64,000 nt of DNA from Bacillota bacterium (GTDB taxonomy: Bacteria; Bacillota; Clostridia; Oscillospirales; Ruminococcaceae). The stretch spans positions 1-64,000 of the forward strand of contig JAEZYS010000006.1 in NCBI GenBank assembly GCA_023418925.1, in the 5' to 3' direction. Below are positions 51,646-60,564 of this stretch, piece by piece. Made by a program: the position numbers and the translations under genes. Position 1 is the stretch's first letter, and the number at the start of each line of letters is the position of its first letter. The notes beneath the pieces were generated by a model. It was not told where the DNA came from. It worked only from the letters and a program-made list of their open reading frames with translations, and did not search any database.

Positions 51646-54279
51646 TTACTTAATCAATTCAGAAATAATTGCCATACCTGCATCAAGGGCTTCTGCAGTC
51701 TTTGACAAGTCACCGATACCAGCCATAGCACTGTCAGGACGCCCACCGCCCTTACCACCTGTCAATGCACATACTTTCTGTACAATCTTACCTGCATGAG
51801 CACCCTTTGAAACAGCGTCCTTACCACATACACAAAGCATTGAACCACTATCTCCGTTATCTGCTGCAAGGATTGCAACTGCGCATGAAGACTTATCCTT
51901 AATTTTATCACCGATAGTTCTCAGAATATCAGGTTTTGTATTCTTGAGCACTGCTGTTATTACCTTAATACCGTTAAGATCCTTAGCACTTTCAAGCATG
52001 CTGTCTATCTGACCAGAAGCTATTTCTGAATTTAACTGTGCTATTTCCTTTTCAAGGTTCTTAACCTCAGCAGAAACAGCAACACACTTTGAAACCAATT
52101 CAGATGGATTTGCAGCCTTGATTGCCTGAACAGACTTCATAATTGTGTCCTTATATTCGTCTAAAAGTGTCAATACACCAGTTCCTGTAACTGCTTCGAT
52201 ACGCCTTACGCCAGCAGCTACGGAAGATTCTGAAATTATCTTGAAAAGACCAATCTGTGAAGTATTGCTTACATGAGTACCACCACAGAATTCAATAGAT
52301 GTACTTTCAACATTTACAACTCTTACTACATCGCCGTATTTTTCTCCAAACAGAGCCATAGCGCCCAACTTTTTAGCTTCATCAATAGGCATTTCTTTAG
52401 TTGTAACACCTATGCTGTCGAGAATATCACTGTTTACAATGCTTTCAATTTCAACCAACTGTTCAGCAGTAAGTGCCTCAAAGTGTGAGAAATCAAAACG
52501 AACTCTATGAGGGTCAACCAGCTGTCCAGCCTGATGAACATGATTTCCAAGAACTTTTCTTAAAGCTGCCTGAAGAAGATGTGCAGCAGTGTGATTTCTC
52601 ATAATCGAATTTCTTCTCTTACTGTCAATTACTGCGGTAACATTATCTCCTACGGAAATTCCACCAATTTCAACGTTTCCAATATGGAGGAAATGTCCGC
52701 TCGAATCTTTCTTAGTATCAGATACGTTAAAAATACTCTCACCAATTTTAATTACACCAGTATCTCCGACCTGTCCACCACTCTCAGCATAAAAAGGAGT
52801 CTTACTAAGAACTATAACAGCTTCGTCACCTTCTGTAACACTCGTGCATACAGCGTTGTCCTTTATTACAGCAACAACTTCAGCTGAAGCTTCAATATCT
52901 TTATAACCTGTAAATTCCGTCTTTACACAGTCAAGGTTTACACTTCCCTCATCCCATGAAGAACTTGTCTTTGAAGCTCTGTCAGCTCTTGCTTTATCCT
53001 TTTGTTCCTGCATACATTTCTTAAAGCCATCCTCATCAACGCTTATACCCTTTTCTTCTGCAATTTCAAGAGTAAGGTCAAATGGGAATCCATAAGTATC
53101 AGAAAGCAGGAATGTATCCTCGCCGGAAAGAATCTTACCGCCTGTTTTTGTAAGTGCATTAAGCTTTTCAGTAAGAATATCCATACCATTATCAATTGTT
53201 TTTGCGAATGTTTCTTCTTCACTGAGAATAAGCTTCTTTATATAATCCTTCTTTTCAGCAAGGTCAGGATAAGCCTGCTGATTTTCTGTAATAACTGTAT
53301 CAACAACTTCATAAAGGAAAGGCTTCTTTATACCCAGTAATCTACCGTGACGTGCAGCTCTTCTAAGCAAACGACGGAGAACATAACCTCTGCCACTGTT
53401 TGAACCTGTTACACCATCACCAACCATAAATGTTGTGCTTCTGATATGGTCTGTAATTACTCGCAATGATACGTCTGTTTTCTCATTTTCTTTATATTTA
53501 ACGCTGGCAATTTCAGATATATGCTTCATGATATTCTGAACTGTGTCTACTTCAAAAAGGTTATCAACGCTCTGCATAGCACAAGCAAGACGTTCAAGTC
53601 CCATACCTGTATCAATATTCTTTGTTTTCATTTCAGCGTAGTTACCGTTTCCGTCACTGTCAAACTGACTAAAAACAAGATTCCAAATTTCAATTACTCT
53701 GTCGCAGTCACTTGCCTGTTCAAAGTTTTCAAATGGTCCGTAACTTTCACCTCTGTCAAAGTGAATTTCTGAACATGGACCGCATGGACCGCTTCCGTGT
53801 TCCCAGAAGTTATCTGCTTTTCCAAGACGGATAATTCTGTCATGAGGGATGCCTATTTTCTTTTCCCAGATTTGTTCTGCTTCATCGTCGTTTTCAAATA
53901 TAGTAATCCAAAGTCTGTCTGCAGGGATTTCAAGCACTTCAGTAAGGAATTCCCAAGCCCAGGCAATGGCATCGCTTTTAAAATAATCACCAAAAGAAAA
54001 ATTTCCGAGCATTTCAAAGTATGTTCCATGACGTGCAGTTTTTCCTACACGCTCTATATCTGGTGTACGGATACATTTCTGGCAAGTTGTTACTCTTACA
54101 TTTGGAGGGGTTTCCGTACCAAGAAAGAATTTTTTAAGCGGAGCCATACCACTGTTAATAAGCAGCAAACTGTTGTCACCTTGTGGAATAAGTGAAGCAC
54201 TTGCCATACGGGTGTGCATCTTACTTTCAAAGAAAGATAAATATTTTTCTCTAAGGTCGTTAAGGCCTGTCCACTTCAT
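51646..54279 (-). CDS. alaS: Alanyl-tRNA synthetase
   Basis: AlaS charges tRNA-Ala and clears mischarged Ser or Gly. From ATG 54279 (877 residues) the product has the catalytic domain (MKWTGLNDLREKYLSFFESK, then LLINSGMAPLKKFFLG), the editing domain with RNHTAAHLLQAAL and CGGTHVSNTSQIG, and the C-terminal oligomerisation and DHHA1 part (GKGGGRPDSAMAG). The open frame runs on to 54396, but the GGAG site before 54279 and the family start rule that out. No T-box leader is visible upstream. Confidence 0.98.
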   Translation of the reverse strand: MKWTGLNDLREKYLSFFESKMHTRMASASLIPQGDNSLLLINSGMAPLKKFFLGTETPPNVRVTTCQKCIRTPDIERVGKTARHGTYFEMLGNFSFGDYFKSDAIAWAWEFLTEVLEIPADRLWITIFENDDEAEQIWEKKIGIPHDRIIRLGKADNFWEHGSGPCGPCSEIHFDRGESYGPFENFEQASDCDRVIEIWNLVFSQFDSDGNGNYAEMKTKNIDTGMGLERLACAMQSVDNLFEVDTVQNIMKHISEIASVKYKENEKTDVSLRVITDHIRSTTFMVGDGVTGSNSGRGYVLRRLLRRAARHGRLLGIKKPFLYEVVDTVITENQQAYPDLAEKKDYIKKLILSEEETFAKTIDNGMDILTEKLNALTKTGGKILSGEDTFLLSDTYGFPFDLTLEIAEEKGISVDEDGFKKCMQEQKDKARADRASKTSSSWDEGSVNLDCVKTEFTGYKDIEASAEVVAVIKDNAVCTSVTEGDEAVIVLSKTPFYAESGGQVGDTGVIKIGESIFNVSDTKKDSSGHFLHIGNVEIGGISVGDNVTAVIDSKRRNSIMRNHTAAHLLQAALRKVLGNHVHQAGQLVDPHRVRFDFSHFEALTAEQLVEIESIVNSDILDSIGVTTKEMPIDEAKKLGAMALFGEKYGDVVRVVNVESTSIEFCGGTHVSNTSQIGLFKIISESSVAAGVRRIEAVTGTGVLTLLDEYKDTIMKSVQAIKAANPSELVSKCVAVSAEVKNLEKEIAQLNSEIASGQIDSMLESAKDLNGIKVITAVLKNTKPDILRTIGDKIKDKSSCAVAILAADNGDSGSMLCVCGKDAVSKGAHAGKIVQKVCALTGGKGGGRPDSAMAGIGDLSKTAEALDAGMAIISELIK

Positions 54280-54541
54280 AGTTTTATATCTCCATTCAAT
54301 ATAGAATTGCATATACGCACATATATTTATTATACCAAAACCGCAACAAATGTCAATTATTATTTCATTATAATAAAAAATAATACCTAGCTTCACTTTT
54401 GAAAAATATTAAACATAGTTTCCTAGAACATTGGTAAATATCCAACATACTGACAGGGATTTTATTGTTTATGTCAATAACATCATTTAAAAAATATTAG
54501 CATATACATAAATAGAAATACTATGTATTGGAGTGAGTATC

Positions 54542-54817
54542 TTGAAAGTCAGAACTCAGCAGGAAATTCAGGAAAGAGCAGTAATACTTGGAGAATACAT
54601 ATTGAATAATAAAACAACTGTGAGAGCGACTGCCAAACAGTTTGGAATAAGTAAAAGTACAGTTCACAAGGATGTTACGGAAAAATTACCTATACTTAAC
54701 CCTCAATTATATCCAGAAGTAAAAAAGATACTTGAAATAAATAAACAGGAACGTCATATCAGGGGTGGCCTTGCAACCAAGCATAAATATGAGGAAATTG
54801 CAAGTCATATCAAATAA
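54542..54817 (+). CDS. spoIIID: Sporulation transcriptional regulator SpoIIID
   Basis: SpoIIID is a small DNA-binding protein active in the mother cell, adjusting SigE-dependent genes such as spoIVA. The product has the helix-turn-helix TVRATAKQFGISKSTVHKDV and the following TEKLPILNP, and the basic ERHIRGGLATKHKYEE end. The TTG at 54542 (91 residues) lies eight bases after GGAG and is preferred; a GTG at 54533 is possible but abuts the site. It is a single gene, closed by a terminator, divergent from alaS. Confidence 0.95.
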   Translation: MKVRTQQEIQERAVILGEYILNNKTTVRATAKQFGISKSTVHKDVTEKLPILNPQLYPEVKKILEINKQERHIRGGLATKHKYEEIASHIK

Positions 54818-54873
54818 AGGCTCATACTATAAACCTTACCATCTTAATTGTTATACACATTTGATGCACCAAA

Positions 54874-54920
54874 AAAACTGTTGCTTTCCGGTTATTATCC
54901 GGAAAGCAACAGTTTTATTA
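54874..54920. terminator. Bidirectional terminator after spoIIID
   Basis: A perfect 18-base stem (54874-54891 with 54899-54916) has TTATTAT as loop. The plus side runs into TTTTATTA and the minus side into TTTTTTTGG. It separates the convergent spoIIID and Cys-rich genes. Confidence 0.95.
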
Positions 54921-54935
54921 ATTAAATTAAAATTA

Positions 54936-55679
54936 TTAATCCGGTTTGCAGCATTTTCTAGGATCATAGTCAGAAGTAGGCTGAGGAAAGAATTGTTCAA
55001 GTGGGAAAGATATTTTTTCAAATACTTCACAAGCTGTTTCAGAATTTGTTCCTCCACCGCCCAGACAACATTCGTGCTTAGGAACACAATAATCATAAGT
55101 TGGAATAAGTAAAGCAACAGGTCTTGATAACTGTACAATTGAAAACAAACCTATTGTAATAACAATGCCTCTTGTAAGTATATTGTTTCCGGAAAGAATT
55201 GATGCAATTTTTGTATCCAAAGCTATAGGCTCTACGACACTTACAGATGCCTTTGGCAGACTGATGATTTCACATGCATCTCCAACAACGCCCTGTGATG
55301 GAGTTCCATCGCTTGCAAATGTCTGAATATTTCCTTGACTTCCATAAAGTATTACTTTTTTGTTCCATGTTGCTGTTCCTGTCAGAGGTACTGCAACTGT
55401 TGGGTTTGCCTGAGTATATCCATTGATTTCAACATTAAATGTAAATGTCATATCAACGGAAAAATAACCTCTTTTGAACTGTAACTCATCAACTGTAATG
55501 CTGATGTCTGTAACTTGAACACAAGTTGTTTTTACATTAGTAATGTCACTTGTAAAATCACTTGGATTGTTAAGAACTATTGGCAAATCAACAATACAGT
55601 CACGGTCTGAGCAAGTGTCAAAAATGCGTGGAACTTCTACGCAAACCGCTTCCTTAAAGCTATCACTTAATTCACTCAT
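54936..55679 (-). CDS. Cys-rich protein of unknown function, possibly spore-associated
   Basis: The 247-residue product has no signal peptide. It shows ESVC-like EAVCVEVPRIFDTCSDRDC at the front, a beta-rich middle (FTFNVEINGY, WNKKVILYGSQGNIQTF), LFSIVQLSRPVALLIPTYDY, and a Cys-rich end (CVPKHECCLGGGG, KCCKP). I recall similar uncharacterised proteins in spore-forming Clostridia with the same DSCRDKDC and pVqLLVPvYDfC patterns. A coat or spore-surface role is a guess supported by Cys content and by spoIIID next door. AGGAGG precedes the ATG. Confidence 0.85.
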   Translation of the reverse strand: MSELSDSFKEAVCVEVPRIFDTCSDRDCIVDLPIVLNNPSDFTSDITNVKTTCVQVTDISITVDELQFKRGYFSVDMTFTFNVEINGYTQANPTVAVPLTGTATWNKKVILYGSQGNIQTFASDGTPSQGVVGDACEIISLPKASVSVVEPIALDTKIASILSGNNILTRGIVITIGLFSIVQLSRPVALLIPTYDYCVPKHECCLGGGGTNSETACEVFEKISFPLEQFFPQPTSDYDPRKCCKPD

Positions 55680-55795
55680 AAAGATCCTCCTATAAAATTA
55701 TTAAAGTATTAAACTTCAATATATACTATTCACAGAAGGATTAAAAAGTTACTGTTTATTGTATTTATTCTAAAATACAAAACATTGGATACTTA

Positions 55796-57415
55796 CTAAT
55801 CAAACATTTTGGCCTTACTGAAGTCAATCTGATCAGTAAATGCATTATATGACACATCCTCAGCATCCTTATTGATAAAGAAATATGTGTCACTAAATGC
55901 AACAGGAATATATCTTGCATCTTCAATAACAGCCTCTTCTGCCATCTGAATATACTTAACAGCATCGTTCAGGCTTGTTGACATTTCAATATTTCTTACT
56001 GCATATTCTAAATCAGAATTATAATATTCAAGAATGTTTCTGCTGTCTCCAGATACAAACTGCCCAAAACAATCACTTACGTTATTTACTGAGTTATTTA
56101 ACTCAAAAACAGTAATATCAAAATCACCTGTTTTTAATCTGTCATTGTATTCTTTTTCTGAAACAATTTCAACACTGCATAGGAAATTCAAATTCATCTG
56201 CCACTGCTCTACAATATTCTTTATTACTTCTTTTCCCTCATAGTCCTCATTAACCATGATACTCAATCCATCTAAAGAAGCTACATCCATTTTGCTAAGT
56301 TCACTGTTCCAAATCTTTCTTGCACCATTTTCATCAAATAAATTATAATCTGATTCAGGAATCAGGTCACGGACACTCTTATTCATCACAGTAACGCCTT
56401 CAGGAATAACAGAATTTGCAGAAACAAATCCTTCAGGCAAAGCTTCGGACCATTCAGTACGGTCTAAAGAATAAGCAAGGGCCATCCTTAGATTTACATT
56501 TGAAAAACAAGTTGATTTTGTGTTGAACATTATACCTGAATACTTTGTTTGCTTTGACATTACTGAAGAAATATCTGCAAGCTGATTGTAATCATCAGAA
56601 ATAATGCAATCTATGCTTCCCTTTTTATAATCTGTTATATTTTCTGATTCATCTTTTATAAAAAAGTTCAGTCCAGAAGGATAAACACGATTATTATCAG
56701 AATTCTTCTGATTTCTTTTCATTATTATGTAGTTATTATCCCAATATGGATCATAATTCCATTCTTTTATATAGAAGGCACCATTTGAAATACACGCATC
56801 AGGAGACAAACCATATTTTCCTTTTGTGCTAACAAAAAAATCCTCATTACATGGATATGCTGCTGTCATTGTCAGCAACTGCAAGAAATTATAATATGGA
56901 TACTCAAGTTCAATAACGAGTGTTGTATCATCCAAAGCTCTTACTCCAAGTTCCTCCTTTGACTTTACACCCTTATTTATAGCAACAGCATTTTTTATGC
57001 ATTTATATGTTTCTTTATATGGAGAATTAGTATTGTTATCATATATTCTCTTGAATGCATATTCAAAATCATATGCTGTCAATGGTGCTTCGTAATCGTC
57101 TTTACCTGACCAGTAGACATCCTTCTTAAGTTCAAATGTATATGTATATCCATCTTCTGACACCTGATAATCAGAAACAACATCAGTCTCAACAGAACCG
57201 TCCTCTCGCATTTTGAATAAGCCTCTGTACATATTTCCGATAATCATAAGCGAGGCTTTATCTGAAGCCAACTGTGGATCAAGATTCTGTGGATTTGAAG
57301 ATATATTGGTTTTAAAAATATACCCTGATCCATCATCTTCACCACACCCGCTTAATGCACACATCACTATTAAAATACACGATAACAAGTAAACAATAAC
57401 TTTCTTTCCAGACAT
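55796..57415 (-). CDS. Oligopeptide-type ABC transporter substrate-binding lipoprotein
   Basis: The 539-residue product is a solute-binding protein of family 5 (OppA/DppA type). It has a lipoprotein signal with lipobox LSGC (Cys24), then the SSNPQNLDPQLASDKASLMI opening, YTYTFELKKDVYWSG, and YDFEYAFKRIYD segments typical of the family. Such proteins bind peptides outside the cell and pass them to an ABC importer. No permease or ATPase gene is adjacent, so it would have to share a transporter encoded elsewhere. It stands between the Cys-rich gene and nrdG. Confidence 0.94.
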   Translation of the reverse strand: MSGKKVIVYLLSCILIVMCALSGCGEDDGSGYIFKTNISSNPQNLDPQLASDKASLMIIGNMYRGLFKMREDGSVETDVVSDYQVSEDGYTYTFELKKDVYWSGKDDYEAPLTAYDFEYAFKRIYDNNTNSPYKETYKCIKNAVAINKGVKSKEELGVRALDDTTLVIELEYPYYNFLQLLTMTAAYPCNEDFFVSTKGKYGLSPDACISNGAFYIKEWNYDPYWDNNYIIMKRNQKNSDNNRVYPSGLNFFIKDESENITDYKKGSIDCIISDDYNQLADISSVMSKQTKYSGIMFNTKSTCFSNVNLRMALAYSLDRTEWSEALPEGFVSANSVIPEGVTVMNKSVRDLIPESDYNLFDENGARKIWNSELSKMDVASLDGLSIMVNEDYEGKEVIKNIVEQWQMNLNFLCSVEIVSEKEYNDRLKTGDFDITVFELNNSVNNVSDCFGQFVSGDSRNILEYYNSDLEYAVRNIEMSTSLNDAVKYIQMAEEAVIEDARYIPVAFSDTYFFINKDAEDVSYNAFTDQIDFSKAKMFD

Positions 57416-57449
57416 AATTTATCTTTTCTCCGAATTACATAGTATCTAT

Positions 57450-57478
57450 ATAATAACATTTACTTATATTTTTTTCAA
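57450..57478 (-). promoter_or_regulatory. Likely promoter of the substrate-binding protein gene
   Basis: On the minus strand TTGAAA (57478-57473) and TATTAT (57455-57450) are 17 bases apart, about 35 bases before the start codon. It starts just after the nrdG stop. Confidence 0.5.
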
Positions 57479-57482
57479 GTCA

Positions 57483-57995
57483 TCAAAGCTCAGTTTCATA
57501 AACTTTATTTTCTCTGATGCTTTTTTTGCAATCAATTATTCTCTGATTGGAACTTCCCCTGAATTTCAGCAAATAACTCTTTTTATCGAATTCAAACTTA
57601 CCATCAATAATATAATCACATACTTCCAGCAAATCAGCATAATGGTTGGTATTATCAGAATTACTCATAAGATACTCAAATGTAAAGCCAGTATAAGCTA
57701 TAATATTCAGTCCCTTTTCAATTATCTTCTTCCCCATATATGCTAACGTTTCAGCTTGACAGAAAGGTTCTCCGCCGCTGAAAGTAACTCCGTCAAGCAA
57801 TGGATTGGCGAATATCTGTTCAAGAATACTGTCAGCAGTTACAATGTTTCCACCATCAAAACTGTGTGTCTGAGGATTATGGCAACCTGCACAATGATGT
57901 GGACAACCCTGTGTGAATACAGTAAAACGAATACCAGGTCCATCAACTATTGAATCATTGGCTGTTCCAGCTATTCTAAGCATTATATCTGACAT
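57483..57995 (-). CDS. nrdG: Anaerobic ribonucleotide reductase activating protein
   Basis: NrdG is the radical-SAM enzyme that installs the glycyl radical on NrdD. The 170-residue product has the cluster motif CPHHCAGC (CxxxCxxC) after RFTVFTQG, the VDGPGIR segment and GVTFSGGEPFCQ. AAAGGGATG precedes the ATG. It lies 63 bases after nrdD on the same strand, with a terminator hairpin in between, so it is probably made from partial read-through. Confidence 0.97.
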   Translation of the reverse strand: MSDIMLRIAGTANDSIVDGPGIRFTVFTQGCPHHCAGCHNPQTHSFDGGNIVTADSILEQIFANPLLDGVTFSGGEPFCQAETLAYMGKKIIEKGLNIIAYTGFTFEYLMSNSDNTNHYADLLEVCDYIIDGKFEFDKKSYLLKFRGSSNQRIIDCKKSIRENKVYETEL

Positions 57996-58021
57996 AAAAA
58001 TGACATCCCTTTCTCATAACA

Positions 58022-58052
58022 TAAAAACAGGCAGGCAAGAAGCCCGCCTGTT
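58022..58052 (-). terminator. Terminator-like hairpin between nrdD and nrdG
   Basis: AACAGGCaGGC (58026-58036) pairs with GCCcGCCTGTT (58042-58052) with one C-A mismatch on the plus strand (G-T in minus RNA); the minus strand continues TTTTTATG. It begins six bases after the nrdD stop and before nrdG. Confidence 0.8.
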
Positions 58053-58058
58053 CAATTA

Positions 58059-60377
58059 TTATACCCCGTGTTTTACACGATCTCTTTCTTCAGCACGCTT
58101 TGCATTATTGAATCTGTCAATCGTACCAACAAGATATCCTGTAATTCTTCTGATTCTGTCAAAACCTACGCCGCCTGAACCTTCTTTTCTTCCACACTTA
58201 GGACAGGTATCACCAATAATTCCTGTATATCCGCATACAGGATCACGGTCAACAGGATGGTTGATTGAGCCATATCCAATACCAGACTCCTTCATGCATC
58301 TTACTACCTTTTCAAATGCTGCAAGGTTATTCATTGGGTCACCGTCAAGCTCAATATAGCTTATATGCCCTGCATTTGTTAATGCATGATAAGGAGCTTC
58401 AATCTTGATTTTTTCAAATGCACTTATATTATAGTAAACAGGAACATGGAATGAGTTTGTGTAGTATTCCCTGTCTGTTATACCAGGTATTTTTCCGAAA
58501 AGTTCCTGATCAATACGTACAAATCTTCCAGAAAGTCCCTCGGCAGGAGTTGCAAGAAGTGTAAAGTTAAGACCTGTTCTCTTTGATTCTTCATCCATAC
58601 GATTTCTCATATGAGTTACAATCTCAAGTCCTAAAGTTCTAGCCTCCTCATCTTCACCGTGATGTTTTCCAATCAATGCTTTAAGGCACTCTGCAAGGCC
58701 TATAAAGCCCATTGATAAGGTACCATGCTTCAATACTTCGCCGACCTCGTCATCAGGACCAAGTTTTTCAGAATCAATCCATATTCCCTGTCCCATCAAG
58801 AAAGGATAGTTTCTGACTTTCTTCTGATACTGAATCTTGAATCTTTCCATTAACTGTTCAATTACAAGATCCATAATTTCATCAAGACTATCAAAGAATA
58901 CACCAATGTTGTGATCAGCCTTTATTGCAAGTCTAGGAAGGTTAACGGATGTGAAACTCAAGTTTCCTCTGCCTGTTACAATTTCTCTTGACTTATCGTA
59001 GTTGTTTCCTATAACACGGGTTCTGCATCCCATATATGCAACTTCTGTATTATAATCGCCCTCCTTGTAGTAAGGAAGGTTAAATGGAGCATCAATAAAT
59101 GAGAAGTTAGGGAATAATCTCTTTGCAGATACACGACATGCAAGCTTGAAAAGATCATAGTTAGGATCCTCAGGATTATAGTTAATTCCCTCTTTGATTT
59201 TAAAAATATGTATAGGGAAAATAGGTGTTTCACCATTTCCGAGACCTGCTTCATTTGCAAGAAGAATATTCTTTATTACCATTCTTCCTTCAACAGTAGT
59301 ATCAAGACCATAGTTTATGGAACTGAACGGAACTTGTGCACCTGCACGGCTGTTCATAGTATTAAGGTTATGAATCAGTGCTTCCATAGCCTGATATGTA
59401 GCTCTGTCTGTTTCCTTCAATGTATTCTGTGCAGAAAACTTTTGAACTCTTTCAGCTACTTCAGTATCTACATATTTACAAAGTTTTTCAAATTCTGCTT
59501 CCTTATAGCCATTGTTATTGTCAAGAATAGGATAAATATGCATTTCGTTCGTTATTTCATCCGCAATTCTGTCTGCTATCTCCTGACCATTGTCAAGACA
59601 TGCTATCATTTCCAGGCATCTTGCAATGTTATAAACATATTTCTTTCTGTATGTCTTTTTAACACCTTCAGCCATAGCATATTCAAAGTTAGGAACACTC
59701 TGACCACCATGCTGGTCATTCTGGTTTGACTGGATTGCTATACATGCAAGAGCAGAATAGCTGTAAATATCATTAGGTTCACGTAAAAATCCGTGACCAG
59801 TTGAAAATCCGTTTTTAAACAGTTTAATTAAATCAATCTGACAGCAGGTTGTTGTAAGAGTGAAGTAATCAAGATCATGAATGTGAATATCGCCTTCATT
59901 ATGAGCCTTTGCATGATGTGGATCAAGTACATACATCTCGTAGAACTGCTTTGCACCTTCAGAACCATACTTAAGCATTGTTCCCATTGCAGTATCTCCG
60001 TTTATGTTTGCATTTTCACGCTTGATATCGCTATCTTTAGCAGGTTTGAAAGTTAAGTCTTCATAAACCTTCATAAGCTTGGTATTCATTTCTCTTGATC
60101 TTGTTCTATCAGCTCTGTAAAGAATATATGATTTTGCAGTTTTTGCATGGCCCTCTTCAACAAGGACCTTTTCAACCATATCTTGTACCTGTTCAACCGT
60201 AGGAATGCTTTTACCATATGTATTTTCAATAAGCTCGCAAACCTTATCTGCCAATTCCAACGAAGCGTTGTAATCGCTACCCCCGACTGACTGAGCTGCC
60301 TTATAAATTGCACGAGCAATTTTCTCAACATTAAAAGGCATCTTTCGTCCGTCTCTTTTTATTATCTGTGTTATCAT
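58059..60377 (-). CDS. nrdD: Anaerobic ribonucleoside-triphosphate reductase
   Basis: NrdD makes deoxynucleotides without oxygen, using a glycyl radical. From ATG 60377 (772 residues, GGAGGGG upstream) the product has an N-terminal ATP-cone allosteric domain (MITQIIKRDGRKMPF), the catalytic barrel (HIHDLDYFTLTTTCCQIDL), the zinc site near the end (VCGYTG, TCPKCG) and the glycyl-radical region (RITGYLVGTIDRFNNAK). The frame open to 60437 is not used, since promoter and NrdR-like boxes lie there. nrdG follows. Confidence 0.97.
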   Translation of the reverse strand: MITQIIKRDGRKMPFNVEKIARAIYKAAQSVGGSDYNASLELADKVCELIENTYGKSIPTVEQVQDMVEKVLVEEGHAKTAKSYILYRADRTRSREMNTKLMKVYEDLTFKPAKDSDIKRENANINGDTAMGTMLKYGSEGAKQFYEMYVLDPHHAKAHNEGDIHIHDLDYFTLTTTCCQIDLIKLFKNGFSTGHGFLREPNDIYSYSALACIAIQSNQNDQHGGQSVPNFEYAMAEGVKKTYRKKYVYNIARCLEMIACLDNGQEIADRIADEITNEMHIYPILDNNNGYKEAEFEKLCKYVDTEVAERVQKFSAQNTLKETDRATYQAMEALIHNLNTMNSRAGAQVPFSSINYGLDTTVEGRMVIKNILLANEAGLGNGETPIFPIHIFKIKEGINYNPEDPNYDLFKLACRVSAKRLFPNFSFIDAPFNLPYYKEGDYNTEVAYMGCRTRVIGNNYDKSREIVTGRGNLSFTSVNLPRLAIKADHNIGVFFDSLDEIMDLVIEQLMERFKIQYQKKVRNYPFLMGQGIWIDSEKLGPDDEVGEVLKHGTLSMGFIGLAECLKALIGKHHGEDEEARTLGLEIVTHMRNRMDEESKRTGLNFTLLATPAEGLSGRFVRIDQELFGKIPGITDREYYTNSFHVPVYYNISAFEKIKIEAPYHALTNAGHISYIELDGDPMNNLAAFEKVVRCMKESGIGYGSINHPVDRDPVCGYTGIIGDTCPKCGRKEGSGGVGFDRIRRITGYLVGTIDRFNNAKRAEERDRVKHGV

Positions 60378-60400
60378 CAAAATCCCCTCCGTAATTGCTA

Positions 60401-60416
60401 CCACAACATATAGTGG
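60401..60416 (-). promoter_or_regulatory. NrdR box candidate (proximal)
   Basis: On the minus strand the site reads CCACTATATGTTGTGG, matching 13 of 16 positions of the NrdR box ACACWATATMTTGTGT. It lies between the promoter and the nrdD start codon. Confidence 0.65.
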
Positions 60417-60432
60417 TTCAATATGAACTAAA

Positions 60433-60448
60433 TACAAGTATATAGTAC
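60433..60448 (-). promoter_or_regulatory. NrdR box candidate (distal), overlapping the -10 box
   Basis: On the minus strand the site reads GTACTATATACTTGTA, a weaker match to the NrdR box. It starts exactly 32 bases upstream of the proximal box, the three-helical-turn spacing usual for paired NrdR sites, and covers the -10 box at 60437-60442. Confidence 0.5.
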
Positions 60449-60465
60449 ATTTTAAATTATGTCAA
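60437..60465 (-). promoter_or_regulatory. Promoter of nrdD
   Basis: On the minus strand TTGACA (60465-60460) and TATACT (60442-60437) are 17 bases apart. The predicted start is about 50 bases before the nrdD ATG. Confidence 0.75.
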
Positions 60466-60564
60466 CACAATTACAAAAAGAATATTTAGAAATTGCAGAA
60501 TAATATTTGTATAGTTTGTATATCAAGCTTAAAGATTTTACAACCTTAATTTTTATCTTAAACT

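Noticed and set aside
53797..54195. 132-codon open frame antisense to alaS
   Set aside because: It overlaps the catalytic domain of alaS and has no start context.
54279..54532. T-box leader for alaS
   Set aside because: The AGGGUGGNACCGCG-like antiterminator sequence is absent from the 250 bases upstream of alaS.
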